64,000 bases of DNA from Candidatus Homeothermus arabinoxylanisolvens (lineage in GTDB: Bacteria; Bacteroidota; Bacteroidia; Bacteroidales; Muribaculaceae), in NCBI GenBank assembly GCA_001689405.1, contig LUJO01000018.1, positions 34,400 to 98,399 on the forward strand, read 5' to 3'. The translations under genes and the position numbers were made by a program. Shown in pieces: positions 41,741 to 50,623 of this stretch. The notes under the pieces were generated by a model that searched no databases, was not told the origin of the DNA, and was given only the letters and a program-made list of their open reading frames with translations. Position 1 is the first letter of the stretch, and every line of letters starts with the position of its first letter.

Positions 41741-44700
41741 TTACTGCTCTAAGTTGATGCTCAGGCCGAGACCGCGCAATTCATGCAGAAGCACGTTGAG
41801 CGACTCGGGTATACCGGCCGGCGGCATAGGCTCGCCCTTGACAATGGCTTCATAAGCCTTGCTGCGTCCGTTGACATCATCACTCTTGATGGTAAGAATC
41901 TCCTGAAGGATGTGGGATGCGCCGAATGCCTCAAGCGCCCAGACCTCCATCTCTCCGAAGCGCTGACCGCCGAACTGGGCCTTACCGCCGAGAGGCTGCT
42001 GAGTAATAAGAGAGTACGGACCGATGCTACGTGCGTGCATCTTGTCTTCAACCATGTGGCCGAGCTTAAGCATGTAGATGACACCTACCGTAGCGGGCTG
42101 GTCGAAACGCTCGCCTGTGCCGCCGTCGTAAAGATATGTCTTGCCGTAACGGGGAAGGCCGGCTTTGTCGGTCCATTCATTAAGGTCATCGAGGCTTGCA
42201 CCGTCAAAGATGGGAGTAGCGAACTTCTCATCGAGTATGGCACCCGACCATCCGAGAACGGTCTCAAATATCTGACCGAGGTTCATACGCGAAGGCACAC
42301 CCAGCGGGTTAAGCACGATGTCGACCGGAGTACCGTCGGCAAGGAAAGGCATGTCTTCCTGACGCACGATACGCGACACGATACCCTTGTTACCGTGACG
42401 TCCGGCCATCTTGTCGCCCACGCTGATCTTACGCTTCTTGGCTATGTATACCTTAGCCATCTGCATGATGCCGGAGGGAAGCTCGTCACCTATGGAGATG
42501 TCAAACTTCTTGCGGCGCAGCTCTGCATCGATCTCCTTCGACTTGCGCAGATAGTTTACAATCGTAGCGCGTATAAGGTCATTCTTATGCGCGTCATTGG
42601 TCCACTTCGACAGGTTGACGGTGTCATAGTTGATGCCTTTCAGAGCGGCAGGCGTAAACTTGGCACCCTTGGCTATGATGTCGGCGCCGAGGAAGTCCTT
42701 GACACCCTGCGAGGTCTTGCCTTCAGTAAGCACCATGAGCTTGTCGACGAGCACATCCATCAGCTCGGCCTGCTTTGCTTCGTACTCCTCGTCGAGTTTG
42801 GGAAGCTGTGCATTGGCGCTCTTGGTCTTTTTCTTCTTGGCTGCACGCGAGAAGAGGTTGGTGCCGATAACGACGCCTTTCAGCGACGGAGTGGCTTTAA
42901 GTGAAGCATCCTTCACATCGCCGGCCTTGTCACCGAATATGGCGCGGAGCAACTTCTCCTCAGGAGTAGGATCGGACTCACCCTTAGGTGTAATCTTACC
43001 TATCATTATATCGCCGGGCTCTACATGAGCGCCGACACGTATTATACCACGCTCGTCGAGGTCCTTTGTGGCATCCTCGCTTACGTTGGGGATATCGCTT
43101 GTGAGCTCCTCCATACCGCGCTTGGTCTCACGCACTTCGAGAGAATACTCGTCGACATGCACGGATGTAAGTATGTCCTCGCGTACAACGCGCTCGTTAA
43201 GCACGATGGCATCCTCGTAGTTGTAACCCTTCCACGGCATGAACGCCACCTTGAGGTTGCGGCCGAGGGCGAGCTCGCCGTTTTCGGTCGAATATCCTTC
43301 GGTCAGTATCTGACCGGCGGTGACACGCTGACCCTTCACGCATATAGGACGCAGGTCAATGGTAGTGCTCTGGTTGGTCTTACGGAACTTGGGTATATGA
43401 TATTCCTTTACAGAGTCTTCAAATGCCACAAACTCCTCGTCCTCGGTACGGTCGTAACGGATGCGGATGACGGTGGCGTCGACAAACTCTATGACACCCT
43501 CGCCCTCGGCTGTAATCTGAGTGCGGGAGTCGCGTATGAGCTGTCCTTCAAGGCCGGTGCCGACAATCGGCGCCTCGCTACGCAACAGAGGTACTGCCTG
43601 ACGCATCATGTTGGAGCCCATCAGCGCGCGGTTGGCGTCGTCATGTTCAAGGAACGGGATGAGCGATGCGGCTATGGAAGCGATCTGTGTAGGCGACACG
43701 TCCATAAGATTGACCTCGCCGGGAGCGACAATGGGGAAGTCGGCGTCAAGACGCGCTTTCACACGGTCGCGTACAAATGTACCGTCGGGGTTAAGCGGAG
43801 CGTTGCCCTGTGCTATTACCTGACCCTCCTCGACTTCGGCGGTAAGGTATACCACCTCGTCGTTGTTGATGTTGACCTTGGCATCCTCGACCTTGCGGTA
43901 AGGAGTCTCGATAAATCCGAGGTCATTGATCTTGGCATATACGCACAACGACGATATAAGACCGATGTTAGGACCTTCAGGAGTCTCGATAGGACAAAGA
44001 CGGCCATAGTGGGTATAGTGCACGTCGCGCACCTCGAAGCCGGCACGCTCACGCGACAGACCGCCGGGACCGAGAGCCGACATACGACGTTTGTGGGTCA
44101 TTTCGGCCAAGGGGTTGGTCTGGTCCATGAACTGCGACAGAGCGTTGGTGCCGAAGAACGTGTTGATCACCGACGAGATTGTCTTGGCGTTGATCAGGTC
44201 GATGGGAGTGAAGTCCTCGTTGTCGCGCACGTTCATACGCTCGCGGATAGTACGTGACATACGGGCCAAGCCTACGCCGAACTGATTGTAGAGCTGCTCG
44301 CCCACCGTACGCACACGGCGGTTGCTCAGGTGGTCTATATCGTCGACGTCAGTCTTGGAGTTGATAAGTTCGATAAGGTACTTGATTATGGCTATGATGT
44401 CCTCTTTTGTAAGGACCTTCACATCCATCGAAGTGCCCAGACCGAGCTTCTTATTGATGCGGTAACGGCCTACCTCGCCGAGGTCATAGCGCTTTTCCGA
44501 GAAGAAAAGATTGGTTATGACTTCGCGTGCCGACGCATCATCCGGCGGCTCCGCGTTGCGCAGCTGCCTGTAAATATATTGTATAGCCTCCTTTTCGGAG
44601 TTACTTGTATCTTTCTGGAGAGTGTTGAATATGATCGAGTAATCGCTGGTGTTGGCGTCCTCCTTGTGCAGGAGTATGGTCTGCGCTCCCGACTCGATTA

Positions 44701-45553
44701 TCTCGTCGATCTGATCCTCTTCAAGCACGGTCTCACGGTCGATAACCACTTGGTTACGCTCGATCGACACGACTTCGCCTGTATCCTCGTCGACGAAGTC
44801 CTCCACCCATGTCTTGAGCACACGGGCGGCAAGCTTGCGTCCCACAGCTTTCTTAAGATTGGTCTTGTTGACCTTTATCTCCTCGGCAAGGCCGAAAATC
44901 TCGATAATGTCTTTATCGCTTTCCAGACCTATGGCGCGGAGCAGTGTGGTGACAGGAAGTTTTTTCTTGCGGTCAATGTATGCATACATGACATTGTTGA
45001 TGTCAGTAGCGAACTCTATCCAAGAACCACGGAACGGTATGATACGTGCCGAGTACAGCTTGGTACCGTTGGCATGTGTACTTTGTCCGAAGAATACACC
45101 GGGCGAACGGTGCAACTGGGATACAACAACACGCTCGGCTCCGTTAATCACAAAGGTGCCTTGCGCAGTCATATAAGGAATCGGGCCAAGATATACGTCC
45201 TGAATCTTCGGAGCGAAATCCTCGTGGTCAGGGTCGGTACAATAAAGTTTCAACTTGGCTTTCAGGGGAACGCTGTAAGTAAGACCTCGTTCCAGACACT
45301 CCTCGATGGTGTAGCGCGGAGGGTCTATATAATAATCGAGGAATTCAAGCACATAGTTGTTGCGGGTGTCCACGATGGGAAAGTTCTCTGCAAACACTTT
45401 GTACAAGCCCTCATTGTTTCTTTTTTCAGGAGGTGTGTCCAGCTGTAGGAAGTCCTGAAACGACTTCAACTGCACCTCGAGGAAATCAGGGTAAGGAAGC
45501 GGGTTCTTTACCGAGGCGAAATTTACACGTGGTTTTGTTAAAGAGACTGACAT
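41741..45553 (-). CDS. rpoB: DNA-directed RNA polymerase subunit beta
   Basis: A 1270-residue core RNA polymerase subunit. The rifampicin-binding region reads LSQFMDQTNPLAEMTHKRRMSALGPGG in two adjacent blocks, with the Gln, Asp, His and Ser positions most often changed in resistant mutants all in the wild-type state. The C-terminal GGKAQFGGQRFGEMEVWALEA is also typical. It is separated from rplL by 103 bases containing a terminator-like hairpin, which may set the ribosomal-protein to polymerase expression ratio. Confidence 0.98.
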   Translation of the reverse strand: MSVSLTKPRVNFASVKNPLPYPDFLEVQLKSFQDFLQLDTPPEKRNNEGLYKVFAENFPIVDTRNNYVLEFLDYYIDPPRYTIEECLERGLTYSVPLKAKLKLYCTDPDHEDFAPKIQDVYLGPIPYMTAQGTFVINGAERVVVSQLHRSPGVFFGQSTHANGTKLYSARIIPFRGSWIEFATDINNVMYAYIDRKKKLPVTTLLRAIGLESDKDIIEIFGLAEEIKVNKTNLKKAVGRKLAARVLKTWVEDFVDEDTGEVVSIERNQVVIDRETVLEEDQIDEIIESGAQTILLHKEDANTSDYSIIFNTLQKDTSNSEKEAIQYIYRQLRNAEPPDDASAREVITNLFFSEKRYDLGEVGRYRINKKLGLGTSMDVKVLTKEDIIAIIKYLIELINSKTDVDDIDHLSNRRVRTVGEQLYNQFGVGLARMSRTIRERMNVRDNEDFTPIDLINAKTISSVINTFFGTNALSQFMDQTNPLAEMTHKRRMSALGPGGLSRERAGFEVRDVHYTHYGRLCPIETPEGPNIGLISSLCVYAKINDLGFIETPYRKVEDAKVNINNDEVVYLTAEVEEGQVIAQGNAPLNPDGTFVRDRVKARLDADFPIVAPGEVNLMDVSPTQIASIAASLIPFLEHDDANRALMGSNMMRQAVPLLRSEAPIVGTGLEGQLIRDSRTQITAEGEGVIEFVDATVIRIRYDRTEDEEFVAFEDSVKEYHIPKFRKTNQSTTIDLRPICVKGQRVTAGQILTEGYSTENGELALGRNLKVAFMPWKGYNYEDAIVLNERVVREDILTSVHVDEYSLEVRETKRGMEELTSDIPNVSEDATKDLDERGIIRVGAHVEPGDIMIGKITPKGESDPTPEEKLLRAIFGDKAGDVKDASLKATPSLKGVVIGTNLFSRAAKKKKTKSANAQLPKLDEEYEAKQAELMDVLVDKLMVLTEGKTSQGVKDFLGADIIAKGAKFTPAALKGINYDTVNLSKWTNDAHKNDLIRATIVNYLRKSKEIDAELRRKKFDISIGDELPSGIMQMAKVYIAKKRKISVGDKMAGRHGNKGIVSRIVRQEDMPFLADGTPVDIVLNPLGVPSRMNLGQIFETVLGWSGAILDEKFATPIFDGASLDDLNEWTDKAGLPRYGKTYLYDGGTGERFDQPATVGVIYMLKLGHMVEDKMHARSIGPYSLITQQPLGGKAQFGGQRFGEMEVWALEAFGASHILQEILTIKSDDVNGRSKAYEAIVKGEPMPPAGIPESLNVLLHELRGLGLSINLEQ

Positions 45554-45595
45554 TTAGAAAAAACGTTAAGAGAAACTCAACTTAAATTATAGCAC

Positions 45596-45632
45596 AAAAA
45601 GGTTAAGAATCATTGTTATATGATTCTTAACC
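45596..45632 (-). terminator. Attenuator-like hairpin between rplL and rpoB
   Basis: GGTTAAGAATCA (45601-45612) pairs perfectly with TGATTCTTAACC (45621-45632) around an 8-base loop. On the minus strand it is followed directly by a T-run (plus AAAAA at 45596-45600). It lies 25 bases after rplL and 43 before rpoB, the place of the partial terminator known in E. coli. Confidence 0.8.
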
Positions 45633-45656
45633 TATCTACCTGATTAACAGGCAATA

Positions 45657-46031
45657 TTATTTAAGTTCAACTTCAGCGCCAGCTTCTTCCAACTGCTTTT
45701 TGAGTCCTTCGGCGTCAGCCTTGGCGAGACCTTCCTTAACTGTGCTGGGAGCACCGTCAACAAGTTCCTTAGCTTCCTTCAAGCCAAGACCTGTGAGTTC
45801 CTTAACGAGCTTAACGACTGCAAGCTTGCTTGCGCCGGCTGATTTAAGGATAACGTCGAAAGAAGACTTCTCTTCAGCGGCGGGTGCACCTGCTGCAGGA
45901 CCGGCTGCTACAGCAACAGCTGCGGCTGCGGGCTCGATGCCGTACTCGTCCTTAAGGATTTGAGCAAGTTCGTTTACTTCTTTTACTGAGAGGTTAACTA
46001 ATTGTTCTGCAAAAGCTTTTAAATCTGCCAT
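45657..46031 (-). CDS. rplL: 50S ribosomal protein L7/L12
   Basis: A 124-residue acidic stalk protein. The N-terminal dimerisation helix (LKAFAEQLVNLSVKEVNELAQIL), Ala/Gly-rich hinge (about 38-52) and C-terminal domain with EKSSFDVILKSAGASKLAVVKLVKELTGLGLKEAKELVDGAP in two blocks are all standard. It recruits translation factors such as EF-Tu, encoded in the same operon. It follows rplJ by 37 bases. Confidence 0.98.
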   Translation of the reverse strand: MADLKAFAEQLVNLSVKEVNELAQILKDEYGIEPAAAAVAVAAGPAAGAPAAEEKSSFDVILKSAGASKLAVVKLVKELTGLGLKEAKELVDGAPSTVKEGLAKADAEGLKKQLEEAGAEVELK

Positions 46032-46068
46032 TTTTGTATGATTTAATTGAGTTATTTTTCTGTTTTAA

Positions 46069-46596
46069 TTATTCTTTGTTGGAGAGTGTCTCGAGGATGC
46101 CGTGGAGCTTGGTGCCACCCGAAGTAAGAGCTGATACCACATTCTTGGCGGGCGACTGGAGAAGAGCGATAACATCGGCGATGAGCTCGTTCTTGCTCTT
46201 GATGCTTGCGAGAGTATCGAGCTGGTCGCCACCGACATATACGGTCTCTTCAACATAAGCGGCCTTCAGACGCGGAAGTGTGGCGTCCTTGTCTTTCTTG
46301 AGGACATCCTTGATAAGTTTGGCGGGAGCATTTCCAACATTTGAAAACATGACGGATGTAGCACCTTCCAAGCAGGGATATAGTTCTGAATAATCTCCTT
46401 CTACCTTCTCAAGAGCCTTGTGAAGAAGAGTATTCTTTACTACGAGGAGCTTTATACCGGCTGCGTTGCACGCACGACGCAGGTCGCTTGTCTTCTCGGC
46501 GTTAAGACCGGCGGTCTCAACAAGATAGAAGCAAGAGTACTGTTTTAGCGTGTCAGCGATTTTGTCTATAATAATTGCTTTATCTTCCTTTCTCAT
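46069..46596 (-). CDS. rplJ: 50S ribosomal protein L10
   Basis: A 175-residue protein that anchors L7/L12 dimers to the ribosome. It begins MRKEDKAIIIDKIADTLKQYS and includes TSDLRRACNAAGIKLLVVKNTLLHKAL. The gap after rplA is only 20 bases, so the long L10-binding leader known upstream of E. coli rplJ is absent here. Confidence 0.96.
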   Translation of the reverse strand: MRKEDKAIIIDKIADTLKQYSCFYLVETAGLNAEKTSDLRRACNAAGIKLLVVKNTLLHKALEKVEGDYSELYPCLEGATSVMFSNVGNAPAKLIKDVLKKDKDATLPRLKAAYVEETVYVGGDQLDTLASIKSKNELIADVIALLQSPAKNVVSALTSGGTKLHGILETLSNKE

Positions 46597-46616
46597 TTTA
46601 CGTAGTCATTAAAGGG

Positions 46617-47312
46617 TTAAGCATCGATTGACTTAGAGTCAACCTTGATACCGGGACTCATAGTGCTCGAAAGATAAATACTCTTAATATAGGTGCCTTT
46701 AGCAGTAGCAGGCTTAAGTTTGATCAAGGTGTTGATAAACTCGCGGGCATTCTCTTTCATCTGCTCGGGAGTGAACGATACCTTGCCGATCGACGAGTGA
46801 ACGATACCGTTCTTGTCGACCTTGAAGTCGATCTTACCTTTCTTAACCTCCTCGACGGCCTTGGCCACGTCATTGGTCACTGTACCGCTCTTGGGGTTAG
46901 GCATCAATCCGCGCGGACCGAGGATACGGCCGAGAGCACCGATTTTGCCCATTATAGCCGGCTGAGTGATGATGACATCAACATCGGTCCAGCCGCCCTT
47001 GATCTTGTCGATATACTCGTCAAGACCCACATAGTCGGCTCCGGCAGCCTTGGCGGCAGCCTCGGCATCAGGATTACAGAGCACGAGCACTGTAGTCTTT
47101 TTGCCGGTACCGTGAGGAAGAGTAACAACACCACGCACCATTTGATTAGCTTTACGGGGGTCTACGCCGAGACGTACATCAATATCGAGCGAAGCGTCAA
47201 ACTTAGTATAGGTTACTTCCTTTACCTTTTCGGCCGCTTCAGCCAAAGTGTAAGCCTTCCCAGCTTCAATCTTCTGTAAAGCCAACTTTTGATTTTTAGT
47301 AAGTTTACCCAT
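46617..47312 (-). CDS. rplA: 50S ribosomal protein L1
   Basis: A 231-residue protein of normal length. It has the L1 signature (FDASLDIDVRLGVDPRKANQMVRG, then LGRILGPRGLMPNPKSGTV). It binds 23S rRNA at the stalk of the E site and in many bacteria represses its own operon. It lies 15 bases after rplK. Confidence 0.98.
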   Translation of the reverse strand: MGKLTKNQKLALQKIEAGKAYTLAEAAEKVKEVTYTKFDASLDIDVRLGVDPRKANQMVRGVVTLPHGTGKKTTVLVLCNPDAEAAAKAAGADYVGLDEYIDKIKGGWTDVDVIITQPAIMGKIGALGRILGPRGLMPNPKSGTVTNDVAKAVEEVKKGKIDFKVDKNGIVHSSIGKVSFTPEQMKENAREFINTLIKLKPATAKGTYIKSIYLSSTMSPGIKVDSKSIDA

Positions 47313-47327
47313 GTCAATTGAAGTTTA

Positions 47328-47771
47328 TTAGTTATTTTCAGGGAAAGCTCCCTTTACGGTGATACCCATGCTTCTGGCTGTTCCGGCAACCATGCGCATT
47401 GCCGATTCCACAGTAAAACAGTTCAAATCGGGCATTTTGTCTTCAGCGATTACCTTTACCTGATCCCAAGTGATCTCTGCCACCTTCTTACGGTTAGGCT
47501 CGGCCGAACCGCTTTTGAGTTTGGCCACCTCCAGAAGCTGTATTGCTACCGGGGGAGTCTTAACAATGAAGTCAAAGCTCTTGTCGGTGTAGTAAGTGAT
47601 TACGACCGGAAGCACTTTGCCTGCCTTGTCTTGGGTACGGGCATTGAATTGCTTGCAAAACTCCATGATGTTGATGCCCTTAGAACCCAGCGCGGGACCT
47701 ACTGGCGGCGATGGATTTGCTGCTCCACCTTTAATCTGCAATTTGATCTGTCCAGCAATTTCTTTAGCCAT
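47328..47771 (-). CDS. rplK: 50S ribosomal protein L11
   Basis: A 147-residue protein of normal length: IKLQIKGGAANPSPPVGPALGS near the N-terminus and the rRNA-binding C-terminal domain ending GTARSMGITVKG. It forms the GTPase-associated centre. A 58-base gap separates it from nusG and could carry an L1 target, but I see no clear one. Confidence 0.98.
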   Translation of the reverse strand: MAKEIAGQIKLQIKGGAANPSPPVGPALGSKGINIMEFCKQFNARTQDKAGKVLPVVITYYTDKSFDFIVKTPPVAIQLLEVAKLKSGSAEPNRKKVAEITWDQVKVIAEDKMPDLNCFTVESAMRMVAGTARSMGITVKGAFPENN

Positions 47772-47829
47772 TTCTTAATACAAATTTTGTTGGGTTAAAC
47801 GTCGGAATAGACAAAACAATCCGTAACAA

Positions 47830-48390
47830 CTATTTCGCCAATTCTCGCTCTACTTGCGAAGCCTCCAGTTCGAGAGGTGTGCTGCGGCCGAATATCTTCA
47901 CTTCGACTTTCAGCTTGCGCTTCTCCGGGTCGAGATCGACGATCTCGCCGTTGAAGCCGCTGAACGGGCCGAAAGTGACCTTGACATGCTCGCCGACAAG
48001 AAAGTCGCCGAAACCGTCATCGTTAGCCTCGTTGATCTCATCGGCAGCGCCCAGCATGCGCATGACCTCGCTCTGACGGAGAGGTTCCGGCGCACTGCCC
48101 TTGCCCCTTCCTCCGAGGAAGTCAATAACATTGGTCGTGTTGCGAAGCTCATGCATGACTTCGCCTTGGAGATCAGCCTCTATAAACACATAACCGGAAT
48201 AAAGATTGCGTTCTTTAACAACCCTTTTCCCGTTGCGTGTAGTCACTACTTTCTCAGTCGGAATCAACACTTGCGATACGTAGTTGCCTAAGTCGGTATT
48301 CTTGATTGCAGCATCAAGGAGTTCCTTAACCTTAGCCTCTTTTCCTGATATGGCGCGGAGCACATACCATTCTTTTTTTCTTTCAGCCAT
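47830..48390 (-). CDS. nusG: Transcription termination/antitermination factor NusG
   Basis: A 186-residue protein. The N-terminal NGN domain (KEWYVLRAISGKEAKVKELL, LYSGYVFIEADL) binds RNA polymerase. A C-terminal KOW domain (GEHVKVTFGPFSGFNGEIVDLD) contacts Rho or ribosomal S10. It follows secE by 20 bases, the usual pairing. Confidence 0.96.
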   Translation of the reverse strand: MAERKKEWYVLRAISGKEAKVKELLDAAIKNTDLGNYVSQVLIPTEKVVTTRNGKRVVKERNLYSGYVFIEADLQGEVMHELRNTTNVIDFLGGRGKGSAPEPLRQSEVMRMLGAADEINEANDDGFGDFLVGEHVKVTFGPFSGFNGEIVDLDPEKRKLKVEVKIFGRSTPLELEASQVERELAK

Positions 48391-48410
48391 TGCGCACTAC
48401 GTATTAAGTA

Positions 48411-48605
48411 TTAAAGACTGTAGATGAAGTGCATGAAGTAGTTGATAATCTGATCAAAAACAAGAATAATCAATGCTATGATGACGGAAGCTATCAACAC
48501 AATGCAACTGCTTTTGATCAACTGACTCTTGGTAGGCCAAGAAGTCTTATATCGCAATTCGGTATAAGACTCCTCTATATCCGTAAGTAATTTTAATTTC
48601 TTCAT
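48411..48605 (-). CDS. secE: Preprotein translocase subunit SecE
   Basis: A 64-residue single-helix membrane protein from the ATG at 48605. The frame is open further upstream, but that part reads through the tRNA-Trp gene and is not coding. The amphipathic region LLTDIEESYTELRYKTSWPTKSQLI has the conserved Lys-x-x-Trp-Pro-x segment and precedes one transmembrane helix (about 34-55). It stabilises SecY in the translocon. It is too short for similarity-free calling, but its position between tRNA-Trp and nusG is diagnostic. Confidence 0.95.
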   Translation of the reverse strand: MKKLKLLTDIEESYTELRYKTSWPTKSQLIKSSCIVLIASVIIALIILVFDQIINYFMHFIYSL

Positions 48606-48619
48606 TTCTTTTATTTTTG

Positions 48620-48692
48620 CACGGGATGAGAGACTCGAACTCCCGACACCCGGTTTTGGAGACCGGTGCTCTACCAACTGAGCTAATCCCGT
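48620..48692 (-). tRNA. tRNA-Trp (anticodon CCA)
   Basis: 73 bases. The acceptor ACGGGAT/ATCCCGT pairs fully, the anticodon loop is CTCCAAA with CCA, the T-loop is TTCGAGT, and the discriminator base is G. It lies between tuf and secE in the same transcript. Confidence 0.96.
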
Positions 48693-48697
48693 TTATT

Positions 48698-48729
48698 ATC
48701 GCGCCCCGCTTTGGTGGACGAGGCGCGAT
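48698..48729 (-). other. Hairpin between tuf and tRNA-Trp
   Basis: ATCGCGCC (48698-48705) pairs with GGCGCGAT (48722-48729). It follows the tuf stop and has no T-run, so RNA processing or 3' end protection is more likely than termination. Confidence 0.5.
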
Positions 48730-48741
48730 GTGTATCGATTA

Positions 48742-49926
48742 TTAGTCGAGGATCTCTGTGATCTGACCCGAACCAACGGTGCGGCCACCTTCACGGATAG
48801 CGAAGCGAAGACCTGCGTCGCATGCAACCGGGTTGATGAGCTCAACGATGATCTCTACGTGGTCACCGGGCATTACCATTTCTACACCTTCGGGAAGAGT
48901 GATCTCACCGGTTACGTCAAGTGTACGGATGTAGAACTGGGGACGATAGTGGTTGTGGAACGGAGTGTGACGGCCACCCTCTTCTTTCTTAAGGATGTAG
49001 ACAGAAGCTTTGAACTTGCTGTGGGGCTTAACGACTCCCGGATGGCAGATTACCATACCGCGCTTGATATCTTTCTTGTCGATACCACGGAGAAGAAGAC
49101 CTACGTTATCACCGGCTTCACCCTGATCGAGGAGCTTGCGGAACATTTCAACACCGGTAACAACCGACTTCATGTCAGCGCCAAGACCCATGATCTGAAC
49201 TTCGTCACCGACCTTGACAACACCTGTTTCGATACGGCCGGTAGCAACTGTACCACGACCGGTGATCGAGAACACGTCCTCAACAGGCATCAAGAAGGGC
49301 TTGTCGATATCGCGGGGAGGCAGGGGTATCCATTCGTCAACGGCAGCCATAAGCTCCATTACCTTCTCAACCCACTGAGGTTCGCCGTTAAGCGCGCCGA
49401 GAGCTGAACCACGGATGATAGGAGTGTTGTCGCCGTCATATTCGTAAGACGAAAGAAGGTCGCGCATTTCCATTTCAACGAGGTCAAACATTTCCTCATC
49501 GTCAACCATATCGCACTTGTTAAGGAAAACAACGATACGGGGAACGTTCACCTGACGGGCGAGAAGGATGTGCTCGCGAGTCTGGGGCATAGGACCGTCG
49601 GTAGCAGCAACCACGATGATAGCACCGTCCATCTGAGCGGCACCTGTAACCATGTTCTTAACGTAGTCAGCGTGTCCCGGGCAGTCAACGTGAGCATAGT
49701 GACGATTTTCAGTCTCGTACTCAACGTGAGCGGTGTTGATGGTTATACCACGCTCCTTTTCCTCGGGAGCGTTGTCAATCTGGTCGAACGACTTAACTTC
49801 AGAAAGACCCTTTTCTGCAAGCACCTTGGTGATAGCGGCAGTCAAAGTAGTCTTACCATGGTCAACGTGACCGATAGTACCGATGTTAACATGCGGTTTG
49901 GTTCTTTCGAATTTCTCTTTAGCCAT
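48742..49926 (-). CDS. tuf: Translation elongation factor Tu
   Basis: A 394-residue GTPase that delivers aminoacyl-tRNA to the ribosome. G motifs are GHVDHGKTTL (G1), DCPGHADY (G3) and NKCD (G4). The C-terminal beta domains contain FRKLLDQGEAGDNVGLLLRG and HTPFHNHYRPQFYIRT. It lies between the four-tRNA cluster and tRNA-Trp. Confidence 0.98.
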   Translation of the reverse strand: MAKEKFERTKPHVNIGTIGHVDHGKTTLTAAITKVLAEKGLSEVKSFDQIDNAPEEKERGITINTAHVEYETENRHYAHVDCPGHADYVKNMVTGAAQMDGAIIVVAATDGPMPQTREHILLARQVNVPRIVVFLNKCDMVDDEEMFDLVEMEMRDLLSSYEYDGDNTPIIRGSALGALNGEPQWVEKVMELMAAVDEWIPLPPRDIDKPFLMPVEDVFSITGRGTVATGRIETGVVKVGDEVQIMGLGADMKSVVTGVEMFRKLLDQGEAGDNVGLLLRGIDKKDIKRGMVICHPGVVKPHSKFKASVYILKKEEGGRHTPFHNHYRPQFYIRTLDVTGEITLPEGVEMVMPGDHVEIIVELINPVACDAGLRFAIREGGRTVGSGQITEILD

Positions 49927-49982
49927 AACTGTTTTGTTATTTTGTTGTAATTATTAAAATTTCTTCTTTTACACAGACACCG

Positions 49983-50004
49983 CGAAAGCGTAACTCCGCT
50001 TTCG
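49983..50004 (-). other. Hairpin between tRNA-Thr and tuf
   Basis: CGAAAGCG (49983-49990) pairs perfectly with CGCTTTCG (49997-50004) around a 6-base loop, between the end of tRNA-Thr(GGT) and tuf. It probably helps processing of the mixed tRNA-mRNA transcript. Confidence 0.45.
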
Positions 50005-50019
50005 TGGGCCGTAATGTTG

Positions 50020-50091
<72 letters not shown>

Positions 50092-50103
50092 AATATTTCT
50101 TTG

Positions 50104-50176
50104 AGCGGAAGACGAGGCTCAAACTCGCGACCCTCAGCTTGGAAGGCTGATGCTCTATCAACTGAGCTACTTCCGC
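50104..50176 (-). tRNA. tRNA-Gly (anticodon UCC)
   Basis: 73 bases. The acceptor GCGGAAG/CTTCCGC is fully paired and the anticodon loop CTTCCAA carries TCC. It lies 12 bases from the downstream tRNA-Thr. Confidence 0.95.
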
Positions 50177-50184
50177 AAATTGCG

Positions 50185-50267
50185 TGGGCGAAGATGGATT
50201 CGAACCACCGAAGGCATAAGCCAGCAGATTTACAGTCTGCCCCATTTGGCCACTCTGGTATTCGCCC
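50185..50267 (-). tRNA. tRNA-Tyr (anticodon GUA)
   Basis: 83-base class II tRNA. The acceptor GGGCGAA/TTCGCCC is fully paired, the anticodon loop CTGTAAA carries GTA, and a long variable arm is present. Confidence 0.95.
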
Positions 50268-50321
50268 TGATAAAATTACGCTCCGCTTTGCAGGAAACGC
50301 AAATTTACTTTTTCCGCTTTG

Positions 50322-50395
50322 AGCCTCTTGTCGGATTCGAACCAACGACCCCGAGATTACAAATCACGTGCTCTGGCCAACTGAGCTAAAGAGGC
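50322..50395 (-). tRNA. tRNA-Thr (anticodon UGU)
   Basis: 74 bases. The acceptor GCCTCTT/AAGAGGC is fully paired and the anticodon loop TTTGTAA carries TGT. It is the first gene of the tRNA-tuf-secE-nusG-rpl-rpoBC transcript. Confidence 0.95.
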
Positions 50396-50410
50396 GTTTT
50401 ATTCTTTTGA

Positions 50411-50434
50411 CTTGACTCCTTTAGGAGCGTCAAG
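50411..50434 (-). other. Leader hairpin of tRNA-tuf operon
   Basis: CTTGACTCC (50411-50419) pairs with GGAGCGTCAAG (50424-50434) with one bulged base around a 4-base loop, between the promoter and the first tRNA. A probable 5' processing structure. Confidence 0.4.
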
Positions 50435-50440
50435 CGGGTG

Positions 50441-50472
50441 CAAAGTTACGCAGTATTTTTTTTCTTTCCAAA
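50441..50472 (-). promoter_or_regulatory. Promoter of tRNA-tuf-rpoBC superoperon
   Basis: On the minus strand TTTG (50472-50469) and TAACTTTG (50448-50441) are spaced by exactly 20 bases, a full match to the Bacteroidota -33/-7 consensus. It lies 46 bases before tRNA-Thr(TGT). It is the clearest promoter for the 13-kb gene string. Confidence 0.85.
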
Positions 50473-50585
50473 TTTTTTGAAGCTAATTTTCATTAACGCT
50501 TCGTTTTTTGGTCGTGCTACGTTTTGCGGTCACAAAGGTAGCATTTATTTTTCATCTTCAAGCCTGTTGGTTCATCTTTTTTTCG

Positions 50586-50593
50586 TATGTTTG
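50586..50593 (+). promoter_or_regulatory. -7 box of aminopeptidase P gene
   Basis: TATGTTTG matches TAnnTTTG, 30 bases before the ATG at 50624. There is only a TTG at a rather short distance upstream (50566-50568). Confidence 0.6.
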
Positions 50594-50623
50594 CAGAACA
50601 CATTAATTAATATAAGCACCGAA

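Noticed and set aside
40042..45448. Long plus-strand frames (up to 440 codons) opposite rpoC and rpoB
   Set aside because: These are antisense shadows of highly conserved, codon-biased genes and have no family features or promoters.
48606..48677. N-terminal extension of secE by 24 codons
   Set aside because: The extension is the tRNA-Trp gene read as codons; SecE starts with MKKLKLLTD at 48605.
50438..50623. 62-codon N-terminal extension of aminopeptidase P
   Set aside because: It covers the promoter at 50586 and the divergent operon promoter, and is low-complexity Phe/Ser sequence.
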